Positions 1 through 7,589 of a stretch of 39,698 bases of DNA are shown here, piece by piece; position 1 is the first letter of the stretch; each line of letters starts with the position of its first letter. The notes beneath the pieces are model-generated. The model saw only the letters and a list, made by a program, of their open reading frames with translations, had not been told where the DNA came from and ran no database searches. The translations under genes were made by a program, and so were the position numbers. Source of the DNA: Myxococcota bacterium (lineage in GTDB: Bacteria > Myxococcota_A > UBA9160 > UBA4427); NCBI GenBank assembly GCA_029243605.1, contig JAQWRT010000058.1:1-39698 (forward strand), read 5' to 3'.

Positions 1-1144
1 TCGCCGACATCCCGGTGAAGTTGGCAACCTCCCAGTCCGTGGGCACGTTCGTCATGAAGGGAGTAGCTGAAACCGTTCCCGGGCCCGAGTTGAGGTACAC
101 GATCATGCTGCCGCTTCCATCCTCCACCGCCACGGTGTCGACGATGCCGTCGTTATTGAAATCGGCAAGACCTTCCACCCCCCAGTTAGTGGGCAAGGTC
201 ACGCTGTTCGTGCTCGCTCCCGCGTCCACGGCAACGCCCGTGGCATCGGTTACGAAGACGTAGAGCAGCCCGTCTGTTGCGCCGCCGCTTTCGTCCATAA
301 CCACGAAACTGCTGCTCGTCGCTGCGTCGGATGTGAGACCAGCCGCGCAGCATCCGTAGCCGTCGGGAACCCCTGCCGGAGAACCGCTCGCAGCGCCGTC
401 CACGGTAATGCCGCCCACCGCGCTAATGAAGGTATAGAGAGTGCTGAAGCCGCCATCACTCGGCGCCTGGCCGGTGAAATCGCTGAGCCCATCGCCGTTC
501 ATATCGGCCACCGTGGCCACAGTCCAAGTGTCCGGGAGCGCAATCGGCGCGCCGCTCAGGCTTGCACTGCCCCGGGGTTTGCCCGCATAGTCGGGTTCGG
601 TCAGACTCGTGATGTAGACGTAGACCGTGCCGTTGGTGTTATGGACATAGGTGTCAGCCAAGCCGTCGTTGTTCGCATCGCCCACCCCGGAAACCGACCA
701 ACCCGCGGGAGGCGTGCCGATCCAGCCCGTCAGAGCCGGGTCGAGGGCAACCGGGTTGCCGGCCGGGACCGAGGCGTCGTTCACGAGCACCACCAAGTTC
801 AGCCCCGACTGGACCAGAATGTCAGCGCGGTCGTCGCCGTTGAAATCGCCCACCGCCTGCACCGAGGCGCCCTCGGGAAGCGTCGTCAGGAGAGCACTTT
901 GAGACGCAAAAACGTTGACCGTGGTGGGTATGCCCGTCGCCGTCACATACACGTAGAGTTCGCGGGATACCGTGTTGCTCACCAGGACGTCCGTCCGGCC
1001 ATCGCCATTAAAATCGCCCATATAGGTTCCCGGGTTAGCGGGCGCCCCGCCGCCGGCGAAAGCCGGGGGGGCCAGAATGGACCCCAATGCGAGGATCATC
1101 GCGAGGGTGATGACGCGCGAGGGAAGAGATAGAGCGTTTCTCAT
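1..1144 (-). CDS. Secreted FG-GAP/VCBS repeat protein (3' end outside window)
   Basis: The frame opens at ATG 1144, preceded by GGAGG nine bases upstream, and is still open at the window edge, so the C-terminus is missing. Residues 1-30 form a signal peptide ending PPAFA before a Gly-rich mature start. The mature protein repeats a calcium-loop motif of type DxNxDGxxD at residues 44, 100, 156, 214 and 328. The spacing is 56-58 residues, with one degenerate copy expected near 271, where a Cys-Cys pair sits instead. Each unit carries short beta-rich text, as in FG-GAP/VCBS beta-propeller blades. The family is generally extracellular, binding ligands or acting as an adhesion scaffold; no catalytic residues are evident. 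It lies 262 nt downstream of glutaryl-CoA dehydrogenase on the same strand and probably has its own promoter. The fold is well supported; the role is unknown. Confidence 0.85.
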   Translation of the reverse strand, partial: MRNALSLPSRVITLAMILALGSILAPPAFAGGGAPANPGTYMGDFNGDGRTDVLVSNTVSRELYVYVTATGIPTTVNVFASQSALLTTLPEGASVQAVGDFNGDDRADILVQSGLNLVVLVNDASVPAGNPVALDPALTGWIGTPPAGWSVSGVGDANNDGLADTYVHNTNGTVYVYITSLTEPDYAGKPRGSASLSGAPIALPDTWTVATVADMNGDGLSDFTGQAPSDGGFSTLYTFISAVGGITVDGAASGSPAGVPDGYGCCAAGLTSDAATSSSFVVMDESGGATDGLLYVFVTDATGVAVDAGASTNSVTLPTNWGVEGLADFNNDGIVDTVAVEDGSGSMIVYLNSGPGTVSATPFMTNVPTDWEVANFTGMSA

Positions 1145-1406
1145 GAGGGTCGCCTCCGAGTTGGCTGCCGGGCCGAGAGGTCCACCGCCCCCCGGACGAC
1201 CCTATGATATGACCATTCGGCCCAACTATCGACCCTAGACCGGCGCTTTTCTGGTGACCGGCTGGAAGTCAGACGACTTTCTAGGCCTAGAGGGAAGGGG
1301 TTCGGGGGCTGTCCCAGGCGCAGATATTCCTCCCAGGGCGAGGCTTCGGGGTTTTTCTGACTCCCTCAATGGCAAGGCGCTTTATCAATGCCGCGGTCCG
1401 AAAGAC

Positions 1407-2594
1407 TCAAGCACCGGTGAAGGCTTGGATCCCGGTCTGAGCTCGGCCAAGGATCAGGGCGTGGACGTCGTGGGTGCCCTCATAGGTGTTGACGGTCTCG
1501 AGGTTCATGAGGTGGCGCATAACGTGGTATTCCTCGCTGATCCCATTGCCCCCGTGCATATCCCGGGCTTGGCGAACGATGCCCAAGGCCTTACCGCACG
1601 AGTTTCGCTTGACCAGGGAAATATTCTCGGGGGCGCAGGTGCCCTCGTCGAGCATCCGGCCCACTCGCAGGCAGGCCTGAAAACCCAGGGCGAGCTCGGT
1701 TTGCATATCCGCAAGTTTGAGCTGGATGAGCTGGTTGGCGGCCAGGGGTCGGCCGAATTGTTTGCGCGCCAGGGTGTAGTCCCGAGCCGCCTGCCAGCAG
1801 AATTCGGCGGCGCCGAGCGCTCCCCAGGAGATGCCGTACCGCGCCTTATTGAGGCAGCCGAAGGGGCCACCCAGGCCGCTGACCTTCGGGAAAAGGTTTT
1901 CTTCGGGCACGAATGCATTATCGAGCATGATGGATCCGGTGATCGAAGCGCGCAGGGAGAGTTTCCCCTCGATCTTGGGGGTGGTGAAGCCCGGGCCCGC
2001 GCTCTCGCGCTCCACCACGAAACCCCGGATATCCCCATCGAGCTTCGCCCAGACTACGGCGAGGTCGCTGATGGGCGAGTTGGTGATCCACATCTTAGAA
2101 CCCGTCAGGCGGTAGCCGCCCTCCACCGGGACGGCCCGGGTGGTCATCGAGCCCGGATCCGAACCGTGGTCGGATTCCGTGAGTCCGAAACAGCCGATTA
2201 AGTCGCCGGTGGCCAGGCCGGGCAGGAATTTTCGGCGTTGATCCTCGGTGCCGTAGGCGTATATCGGGTGCATCACCAGGGAGGATTGGACGCTCATAGC
2301 CGAGCGATAGCCCGAATCTACCGATTCGATCGCCCGGGCCGCCAGCCCGTAGGCCACGTGGGAAACCCCCGCCCCGCCGTACTCGGTGGGGATGGTCGAT
2401 CCCAAGAGTCCCACGGCCCCGAACTCGCGCATCACCGAGATGTCGAAGCTCTCTTCGCGGAAATCTGCGATCACTCTGGGCAGGAGGTGATCTTGGGCGA
2501 ACGCGTGAGCGGTCTCTGCCACCATCCGCTCCTCGTCGCTGAGTTGTGCGCTCAGTTGAAAGGGGTCTTCCCAATTAAATCCTGGTCTGGCCAT
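1407..2594 (-). CDS. gcdH: Glutaryl-CoA dehydrogenase
   Basis: A 395-residue acyl-CoA dehydrogenase of normal length. It shows the signature of the glutaryl-CoA branch: [15 protein letters not shown] at residues 92-106, with Glu90 and Arg97 in the positions that bind the gamma-carboxylate, [15 protein letters not shown] for flavin contact, and a C-terminal VNTYEGTHD whose Glu372 is the predicted catalytic base. The FAD enzyme oxidises and decarboxylates glutaryl-CoA to crotonyl-CoA and CO2, passing electrons to ETF; it ends lysine, tryptophan and benzoyl-CoA breakdown. The start ATG is preceded by GAGGAAA. It lies 101 nt downstream of a DUF3604 lipoprotein gene on the same strand. I see no missing key residue. 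Confidence 0.93.
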   Translation of the reverse strand: MARPGFNWEDPFQLSAQLSDEERMVAETAHAFAQDHLLPRVIADFREESFDISVMREFGAVGLLGSTIPTEYGGAGVSHVAYGLAARAIESVDSGYRSAMSVQSSLVMHPIYAYGTEDQRRKFLPGLATGDLIGCFGLTESDHGSDPGSMTTRAVPVEGGYRLTGSKMWITNSPISDLAVVWAKLDGDIRGFVVERESAGPGFTTPKIEGKLSLRASITGSIMLDNAFVPEENLFPKVSGLGGPFGCLNKARYGISWGALGAAEFCWQAARDYTLARKQFGRPLAANQLIQLKLADMQTELALGFQACLRVGRMLDEGTCAPENISLVKRNSCGKALGIVRQARDMHGGNGISEEYHVMRHLMNLETVNTYEGTHDVHALILGRAQTGIQAFTGA

Positions 2595-2695
2595 GGTCGC
2601 TTGTTTCCTCTTCTCGGTGTTGCCTTCTGTGCTCTCGCCCGGGCGAGAGCAACATTTTCTTTAGTGTAGCGTGCGCATCCCGCGCCATGGGTTGC

Positions 2696-4729
2696 TCAAC
2701 CGGCGGTTGGAGTCGCGCCTTGGTCTCCGGGCACGAACCAGATGGGGGATGACCAGGCTCGCTCCTGGATCGTCGTTGGAAAATCCGGTCGAGGTGCGAC
2801 GCCCGTACGCAGGGCATCCCAGGTCGACCAGCGACAGGTCGGGTTTTCGATGGTCCGCAGGTAGTAGAAAGCGCGCTGATCCGGAGCGAAATCGGGATCG
2901 CTCCAGACCGCCTTCAGTTCTGCGCTTCCCAGTTTCTCATCGTAGGAGCAATTTGACAGATCGACCTTTGCCCCGTTATCCGGACACCGGTTCGTGACGG
3001 GATCGGGCAGGCCCCCATCCGAACACGCCACATCGTAGACACGCTCGAAGGTCTCCTCGCCCTCCACCCAACCCTTGACGACCTGGAGTCGTTGGAGTTG
3101 GGCGCTCAGGGGGTCTCCCACCGCCCAGGCAAAGAATTTGGGGGAGGCATCGCCCTGCCCCGCTAGATCGCTCCCCATAGGGACCCCGTCGGCGTAGGCT
3201 CGACTCACGGCATCGGGGGACGTGAGAAGTTCTTCGCCGAGTTCATAGCCCGAGAAGAAGCGAACGCGAATGCGCGGGCCCGAAGTCGCAAAGGTTTCCT
3301 TGCGACGGAACGCGTCGTAGATCGCTTCGCGGGTATTCTCCTCGGCCCAAACTCCGGCGATCCCCGAGGCACCAAAGGTCGTCGTGGGGGTGCGGGCGTA
3401 GTTTCGTCCCTCGACCTCTTCAATCTGTTGGGGAGCGAGGATCGGCAAGAGCATGGCTTGCCACGCCGGGACGGGCACCGAGCCGCGCAGCTCAGCCGTG
3501 GCGTCGAGAACCCCAATTTTCGAAAAGAAATTCTTCTCGTCGTCCGAGATCGCCCCGGTATGGGTATCGCTTGCCGCGACAAATCCGAACCGGAAGGGAC
3601 TGACCTGTCCCGCTTCCTCCATGGCCAGTCCCCGACGGAGCGCTTGGCGCGCGTAACTGCCATCGGCTTGACTCGGCAGGAGTCCGCCCACCCGGTAGGG
3701 CATGATCTCGAACTCAGCCCACTCGTCGTTGTCGGAGAGGGAAGGATGAGTTTCCGAAGTGCCCTTGACCTGGGTGAGTTCGACCAGGGGTTCGTTGCGC
3801 ATCCGTTGCTTCGAGTAGGCATCGTCCAGGGGATTTCCTGCCCAGTCCACCATCTTGAACATCTGGCCGTTGGAGCCGTTGGAGTTGTGGGGGATGGCGA
3901 GAGCCTCGATGCCCTGGCCCCGAAGTCCGTCGAGCCAATCCCAGAGATCCTCGGGATTCTGGGAATGAAAACGCGAAAAGGGCTCTGCGGGGAGGCGGTC
4001 GCTGCCTCTGAAGATCACGTTCCGGTGGAGGTTTCCCCGGTCGTTGGCGGAGGTCGTGTATTCGTAGGCGACGAAGGTCGTGAAGTGGCCGGGGCTATTG
4101 TACTGGTCGGCGGCCTCGACGATATCGCTCCAGGCCGTTCGGGTGATGGCAGCGGTGGTCTCGGGGTCCAAGCTCCCGTCCAGGATCCCACCGAGAAGAC
4201 CCGGAATCGTGGTGGCAAAGGCCTGCACCCTGGGTAGAACGCTGAGGAGTCCCTTGCTGTCCGGGTGATTGAGGTCGTTCAGGGGCTCGGAGACCTCGAG
4301 CTTTGAGAATTCCGTCGAGGTATCCCCTGCGGCGGCGGCCACGCCGAGGAACATGGCGTGATCCGTGATCGCATAAAAGTCCAGGGGTTGGCGAAGGGTC
4401 ATGTCGAAGCCGCCTGGGTGCTCAATGGTCCCGCCCAGGGCATAGCGGTAGGCCTCCCTCGGACCCACGGTCGTACCAAAGACGAAGGCATCGAAGGAAT
4501 ACGTCGTGTGGACGTGGAGATCACCGAAATAAGCGTTGCGCTCGGGGTTCGGTGCGGCGCGGGTGCGGTCCAGGATTGCCGGATTGACCTCTAGGATCTG
4601 TTCGGGGACGGCGCCTCGGCTGGAGGTGCCCAGGGGCGAGTCGTCGTCGGTAGACTCGGATAATCCGCAGCCCAAGGGGCCGAGGATTAAAGTGGTGATC
4701 AGTCCGAGCTCGATCCCTCTACGCTTCAC
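2696..4729 (-). CDS. DUF3604 lipoprotein (PHP-like metal hydrolase fold)
   Basis: A 677-residue protein starting with GTG at 4729, after a strong GAGGA site six bases upstream. The first 20 residues are a lipoprotein signal ending in LGPLGC (Cys21), so the protein should be lipid-anchored. A PHP-like metal motif, YFGDLHVHTTYSFDAFVFG, lies near residues 67-85, and further histidines follow (AITDHAMFLG, AIPHNSN, AASDTHTGA). This pattern matches the DUF3604 family, which is common in marine and soil proteobacteria. Substrates are not established; a periplasmic hydrolase of phosphoesters or similar compounds is an inference. The gene lies 52 nt after the DUF35 gene and may be the fifth gene of that operon. 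The C-terminal part has paired cysteines (CSDGG, CPDNG, NCSYD) that could form disulfides. Confidence 0.85.
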   Translation of the reverse strand: MKRRGIELGLITTLILGPLGCGLSESTDDDSPLGTSSRGAVPEQILEVNPAILDRTRAAPNPERNAYFGDLHVHTTYSFDAFVFGTTVGPREAYRYALGGTIEHPGGFDMTLRQPLDFYAITDHAMFLGVAAAAGDTSTEFSKLEVSEPLNDLNHPDSKGLLSVLPRVQAFATTIPGLLGGILDGSLDPETTAAITRTAWSDIVEAADQYNSPGHFTTFVAYEYTTSANDRGNLHRNVIFRGSDRLPAEPFSRFHSQNPEDLWDWLDGLRGQGIEALAIPHNSNGSNGQMFKMVDWAGNPLDDAYSKQRMRNEPLVELTQVKGTSETHPSLSDNDEWAEFEIMPYRVGGLLPSQADGSYARQALRRGLAMEEAGQVSPFRFGFVAASDTHTGAISDDEKNFFSKIGVLDATAELRGSVPVPAWQAMLLPILAPQQIEEVEGRNYARTPTTTFGASGIAGVWAEENTREAIYDAFRRKETFATSGPRIRVRFFSGYELGEELLTSPDAVSRAYADGVPMGSDLAGQGDASPKFFAWAVGDPLSAQLQRLQVVKGWVEGEETFERVYDVACSDGGLPDPVTNRCPDNGAKVDLSNCSYDEKLGSAELKAVWSDPDFAPDQRAFYYLRTIENPTCRWSTWDALRTGVAPRPDFPTTIQERAWSSPIWFVPGDQGATPTAG

Positions 4730-4781
4730 GGTATTTCCTCCTCGCCGACGGTTCCTATGGGCTCCGGGGCTGGGTTATTCT

Positions 4782-5207
4782 TCAGTTTGTAGCCGGTCTG
4801 AACCGGGGGATCGCGAGGTCGGGGCTCATGTCCTCCCAGACCAGTTCGACGCGCATTCCGATGGCGACGGCATCCGCTTCTATCTCTACGACATTGGAAA
4901 TCATTCGGAGCCCGCCGGACCCGTCGAGCGCGATCACCGCGATGATAAAGGGAATCGCCTGTCCCGCTCCCAGGGGTCGGTGAACCCGAGTAAAGGTGTA
5001 GACCTCCCCCTCGCCCGAGACCTCTCGCCAGCCGAATTGGTCAGAGCGGCAGTCGGGGCAGACCGGGGATGGGGGAAGGCGGGTCACCTGGCAGGCTCCG
5101 CATTCCTGGACCACCAGTCGATGCTCCGCGGCCGCCTTCCACCAGGGAAGGCTCGTGCCATCCGCCATGGGGGGCGGCATCGTGTCGGGAAAATACCGTT
5201 CGCTCAT
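4782..5207 (-). CDS. DUF35 OB-fold/zinc-ribbon protein (acyl-CoA aldolase partner)
   Basis: A 141-residue protein with the DUF35 architecture: an N-terminal helix, a rubredoxin-like zinc ribbon with Cys36, Cys39, Cys50 and Cys53, then an OB-fold (about residues 60-141). The start is taken as ATG 5207, which overlaps the TGA of the thiolase gene by 4 nt (ATGA) and follows GGGGCGGAA; a longer in-frame ATG at 5243 would overlap that gene by 40 nt. DUF35 proteins pair with thiolase-fold enzymes; in steroid catabolism the DUF35 domain of ChsH2 binds the aldolase Ltp2 and is needed for activity. Here the domain is free-standing, next to a thiolase-fold gene and two MaoC genes. I infer that it forms a complex with the upstream product. 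Confidence 0.88.
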   Translation of the reverse strand: MSERYFPDTMPPPMADGTSLPWWKAAAEHRLVVQECGACQVTRLPPSPVCPDCRSDQFGWREVSGEGEVYTFTRVHRPLGAGQAIPFIIAVIALDGSGGLRMISNVVEIEADAVAIGMRVELVWEDMSPDLAIPRFRPATN

Positions 5208-6427
5208 TTCCGCCCCAATAGAACCGCGCTCGAGGGCACGCACGCCGCGCTCGTCACGAGGCAGACTTCGGCGTTCTCGACCGGGCTGGTGGATTCGCCG
5301 CGCAGGGATCGGACCCCCTCGACGACGTGGTTAAGGCCGTGAATGTAGGCCTCGGAAAGGCTTCCGCCGTGAGTATTCGTCGGCAGACTGCCGCCCTTCC
5401 AGGCGAGAGCTCCGCTCTCGATAAAGGCGCCGGCCTCGCCCCGCTGGCAAAAGCCGTAGTCCTCGAGTTGCATCAGCACGCAGCCCGTGAAGTGATCGTA
5501 GAGTTGGGCCACGTCGACATCCCCAGGCGAGAGTCCGGTTTTGGCCCAGAGGCGCCCAGCCATTTCCTCTCCTCCTCCGGTCGCGTAGAGCGCGTCGGGG
5601 ATATTGGCGTTGGTAAATGGGCCGAATGCATAACCCCGGGGCGCGCCCTGCTCGCTGCCCAGGATTTCTACCGGACGTTTCGCCAGATCCCGCGCTCTCT
5701 CCTCGGTGGTCACGACAACCGCACAGGCACCATCGCTCTCGAGGCAGCAATCGAAGAGTCGGTGGGGATCGGCGATCATGGGTGAGGCCTGGTGATCTTC
5801 GAGGGTCAACGGTCGCCCCCCCATCACCGCACGAGGGTTTCGGCTCGCATGCTCGCGGAAGGTCACCGCCAATAATCCGAGCTGTTCGCTGGTGGTTCCG
5901 TAAAGGTGCATATGCCGCCGTGTGGGGAGAGCATACGCAGCAGCGGCCATGAGGAGGCCATAGGGCATGGCGAAGCCCATGGAGGCCATGAGCAGGGAGT
6001 TGGCCTGCTGCAGCGAGGGAACGGGGGGGTCCGCTGGGGCGTCGGTGCTGACCCCGCCACTTCCGAAGCGGTAGAATTGTCCCTGGCAGAGCGAGCGGTA
6101 GACAACGACTACCTCAGCTTGGCCCGTTTCCACCGCCATCGCGGCGTTGGAAACCGCGGCGCATCCCCCGCCTCCACCGGGCATCCATACCATGTTCCCA
6201 AAACGCAGGGCGGGCAGACCCAATTCGGCGGCCAGGAAGACCGCCTCGTTCCGGTCCTCGGCGAACGAGGCCAAGCCATCCACGTCGTCCATAGAGAGGC
6301 CCGCGTCGGCGACAGCGCGTTGAATGGCCTGACAGGCCAGCGCGTGCTCGCTGACCTCCCCAATCTTTCCCCAGCGAGCGTATGCGGATTCGCCCACGCC
6401 CACGATATGCGCCCGAGCGGGACTCAT
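5204..6427 (-). CDS. Thiolase-fold protein, lipid-transfer/Ltp2-like
   Basis: A 407-residue thiolase-superfamily protein of the SCP2/lipid-transfer branch, linked by 4-nt ATGA overlaps to both neighbours. A Cys at residue 89 (GGGGGCAAVSNA) lies where thiolases carry the nucleophile. The second half has QLYDHFTGCVLMQLEDYGFC starting at 308 and NTHGGSLSEAYIHG at 351-364, giving Tyr310, His353 and Tyr361. Related enzymes either condense or cleave beta-ketoacyl-CoA, or, as in Ltp2, act as retro-aldolases using tyrosines. The company of a DUF35 protein and two MaoC proteins favours the aldolase role, but the retained Cys89 leaves thiolysis possible. The substrate is probably a branched or steroid-like acyl-CoA. 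Catalytic mode is unresolved. Confidence 0.82.
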   Translation of the reverse strand: MSPARAHIVGVGESAYARWGKIGEVSEHALACQAIQRAVADAGLSMDDVDGLASFAEDRNEAVFLAAELGLPALRFGNMVWMPGGGGGCAAVSNAAMAVETGQAEVVVVYRSLCQGQFYRFGSGGVSTDAPADPPVPSLQQANSLLMASMGFAMPYGLLMAAAAYALPTRRHMHLYGTTSEQLGLLAVTFREHASRNPRAVMGGRPLTLEDHQASPMIADPHRLFDCCLESDGACAVVVTTEERARDLAKRPVEILGSEQGAPRGYAFGPFTNANIPDALYATGGGEEMAGRLWAKTGLSPGDVDVAQLYDHFTGCVLMQLEDYGFCQRGEAGAFIESGALAWKGGSLPTNTHGGSLSEAYIHGLNHVVEGVRSLRGESTSPVENAEVCLVTSAACVPSSAVLLGRK

Positions 6428-6846
6428 GAACTCGGCTCCAGGGGAAGCGAGACCACCACCGTACCGGTGGCGTGGTCGCCGAGGTCATTGGCGGCACGGA
6501 TCGTCACCTCGAAGACGCGCTCGTCATTTTTATCCTCAGCCGCGATCACCTGACCGCTGAAGCGCAGGGGCTGGCCTGGGATCGCGGGCCCCCCGAGCCG
6601 GATGGCGATCTTCTTCACCATCGCTTCCGGGCCCGCCCAATCCGTAATAAATTTAGAGACATAGCCATTGGTGGTGAGAATATTCATGAACATGTCCGGC
6701 GCCCCCTGGCCCCGGGCGTATTCGCTGTCGTGATGGGCGGGCATAAAATCTCGAGAAGCGATGGCGCCCGCGACGATCACCGTCGAAGTCACGGGCAATT
6801 CGAAAACCGGGAGTTCGTCTCCCACGTGGATCGTGCCCGCACTCAT
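6424..6846 (-). CDS. MaoC-family enoyl-CoA hydratase subunit (ChsH1-like)
   Basis: A 140-residue single hot-dog domain. Residues 29-40 read IASRDFMPAHHD, which keeps the Asp33...His38 dyad of the hydratase-2 motif, so this subunit should be catalytically competent. Its size and the RDxxxxHHD text resemble ChsH1, which pairs with a catalytically poor MaoC partner in steroid side-chain hydration. It overlaps the upstream MaoC-like gene and the downstream thiolase-fold gene by 4 nt each, consistent with translational coupling and a heteromeric complex. It is expected to hydrate a 2-enoyl-CoA to the 3-hydroxyacyl-CoA that the neighbour then cleaves. The reaction is inferred from family; the substrate is not visible. 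Confidence 0.85.
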   Translation of the reverse strand: MSAGTIHVGDELPVFELPVTSTVIVAGAIASRDFMPAHHDSEYARGQGAPDMFMNILTTNGYVSKFITDWAGPEAMVKKIAIRLGGPAIPGQPLRFSGQVIAAEDKNDERVFEVTIRAANDLGDHATGTVVVSLPLEPSS

Positions 6847-7397
6847 GCCGCTCCTCCCATGGTGCTCGGATCAAACTTGAAGATTCGAAAGAGTTGGCGC
6901 CCCACGATTTCGTCTTCCCCCGCCCAATAGGTTGTGATCCAGGTCACGAAATATCCCAGACCGAGCCCCGTTCGCTTGCGCGGGGAAATCGACTCCAGGG
7001 CACTGGTGGTCTTGAGCCGGTCTCCAACTCGGAGGTAGCGTTCGAACTCGAGTTCCGAATTCGTGGCGAGGGTGCCCACGTAACCGGCGGCGTCGAGCGC
7101 CGTCACGACATTCTCTGATTTCATCGCGGTGGGGGCACCGCCGCGTTCGGCGATCCCGGCGATCACCGGGCTTGGCATGGTCCAGGTCTGAAGCATGGCG
7201 GGGGGGGCGACGACTCCGCCCATCCGGGTCTCCGCGGCCACTGCCTCATCGAGGTAAATCGGGTTCCGGTCGTCTAGGGCGTCCACCCAGTGGCGGATCA
7301 TGGGCAGGTTGACTTCTTCGGGGGCGACAGCTCCCTCCCCCATGGGCTTGCCGATAAAGCGCTCGAGAGAATCGCGAACCGGGTCGTCAGCTGTCAA
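6843..7397 (-). CDS. MaoC-like dehydratase partner subunit (ChsH2 N-domain-like)
   Basis: A hot-dog protein of about 184 residues. The frame extends to 7496, but I choose TTG 7397 because GAGGAG lies nine bases upstream and the sequence before it is low-complexity. Text such as WVDALDDRNPIYLDE and GGVVAPPAMLQTWTMP matches the FAS1-like/MaoC N-type domain found at the N-terminus of ChsH2. In that family the domain binds the CoA ester but lacks the full Asp-His dyad; here too I see no His after the DDRNP segment. Its C-terminus lacks the DUF35 domain that ChsH2 carries; that part is encoded as a separate gene two genes downstream. It is the first gene of the minus-strand operon and faces a divergent CoA-transferase gene across 192 nt. 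Confidence 0.82.
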   Translation of the reverse strand: MTADDPVRDSLERFIGKPMGEGAVAPEEVNLPMIRHWVDALDDRNPIYLDEAVAAETRMGGVVAPPAMLQTWTMPSPVIAGIAERGGAPTAMKSENVVTALDAAGYVGTLATNSELEFERYLRVGDRLKTTSALESISPRKRTGLGLGYFVTWITTYWAGEDEIVGRQLFRIFKFDPSTMGGAA

Positions 7398-7589
7398 CTT
7401 TCTGTTCTCCTCGCCTGATGGACTTCCGGCGCCAGAGTGTACGGAATCGACTCCCATGGGGCATCGACGATTTCGGGGGCGGGGAGCCGAGCTCACGCTG
7501 GATGGGGACCGCGAAAAGACCCTGATTTATGGCATGCTTGGGGTCGCCGCCTGAAGCGGCCGGGCCTTGCGCCCCAGGGAGATCCTTCA

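Noticed and set aside
5204..6427. Calling the thiolase-fold gene an acetyl-CoA acetyltransferase
   Set aside because: The operon partners and the tyrosine-containing C-terminal motifs point to the lipid-transfer/aldolase branch, and the biosynthetic thiolase C-terminal Cys motif is not seen.
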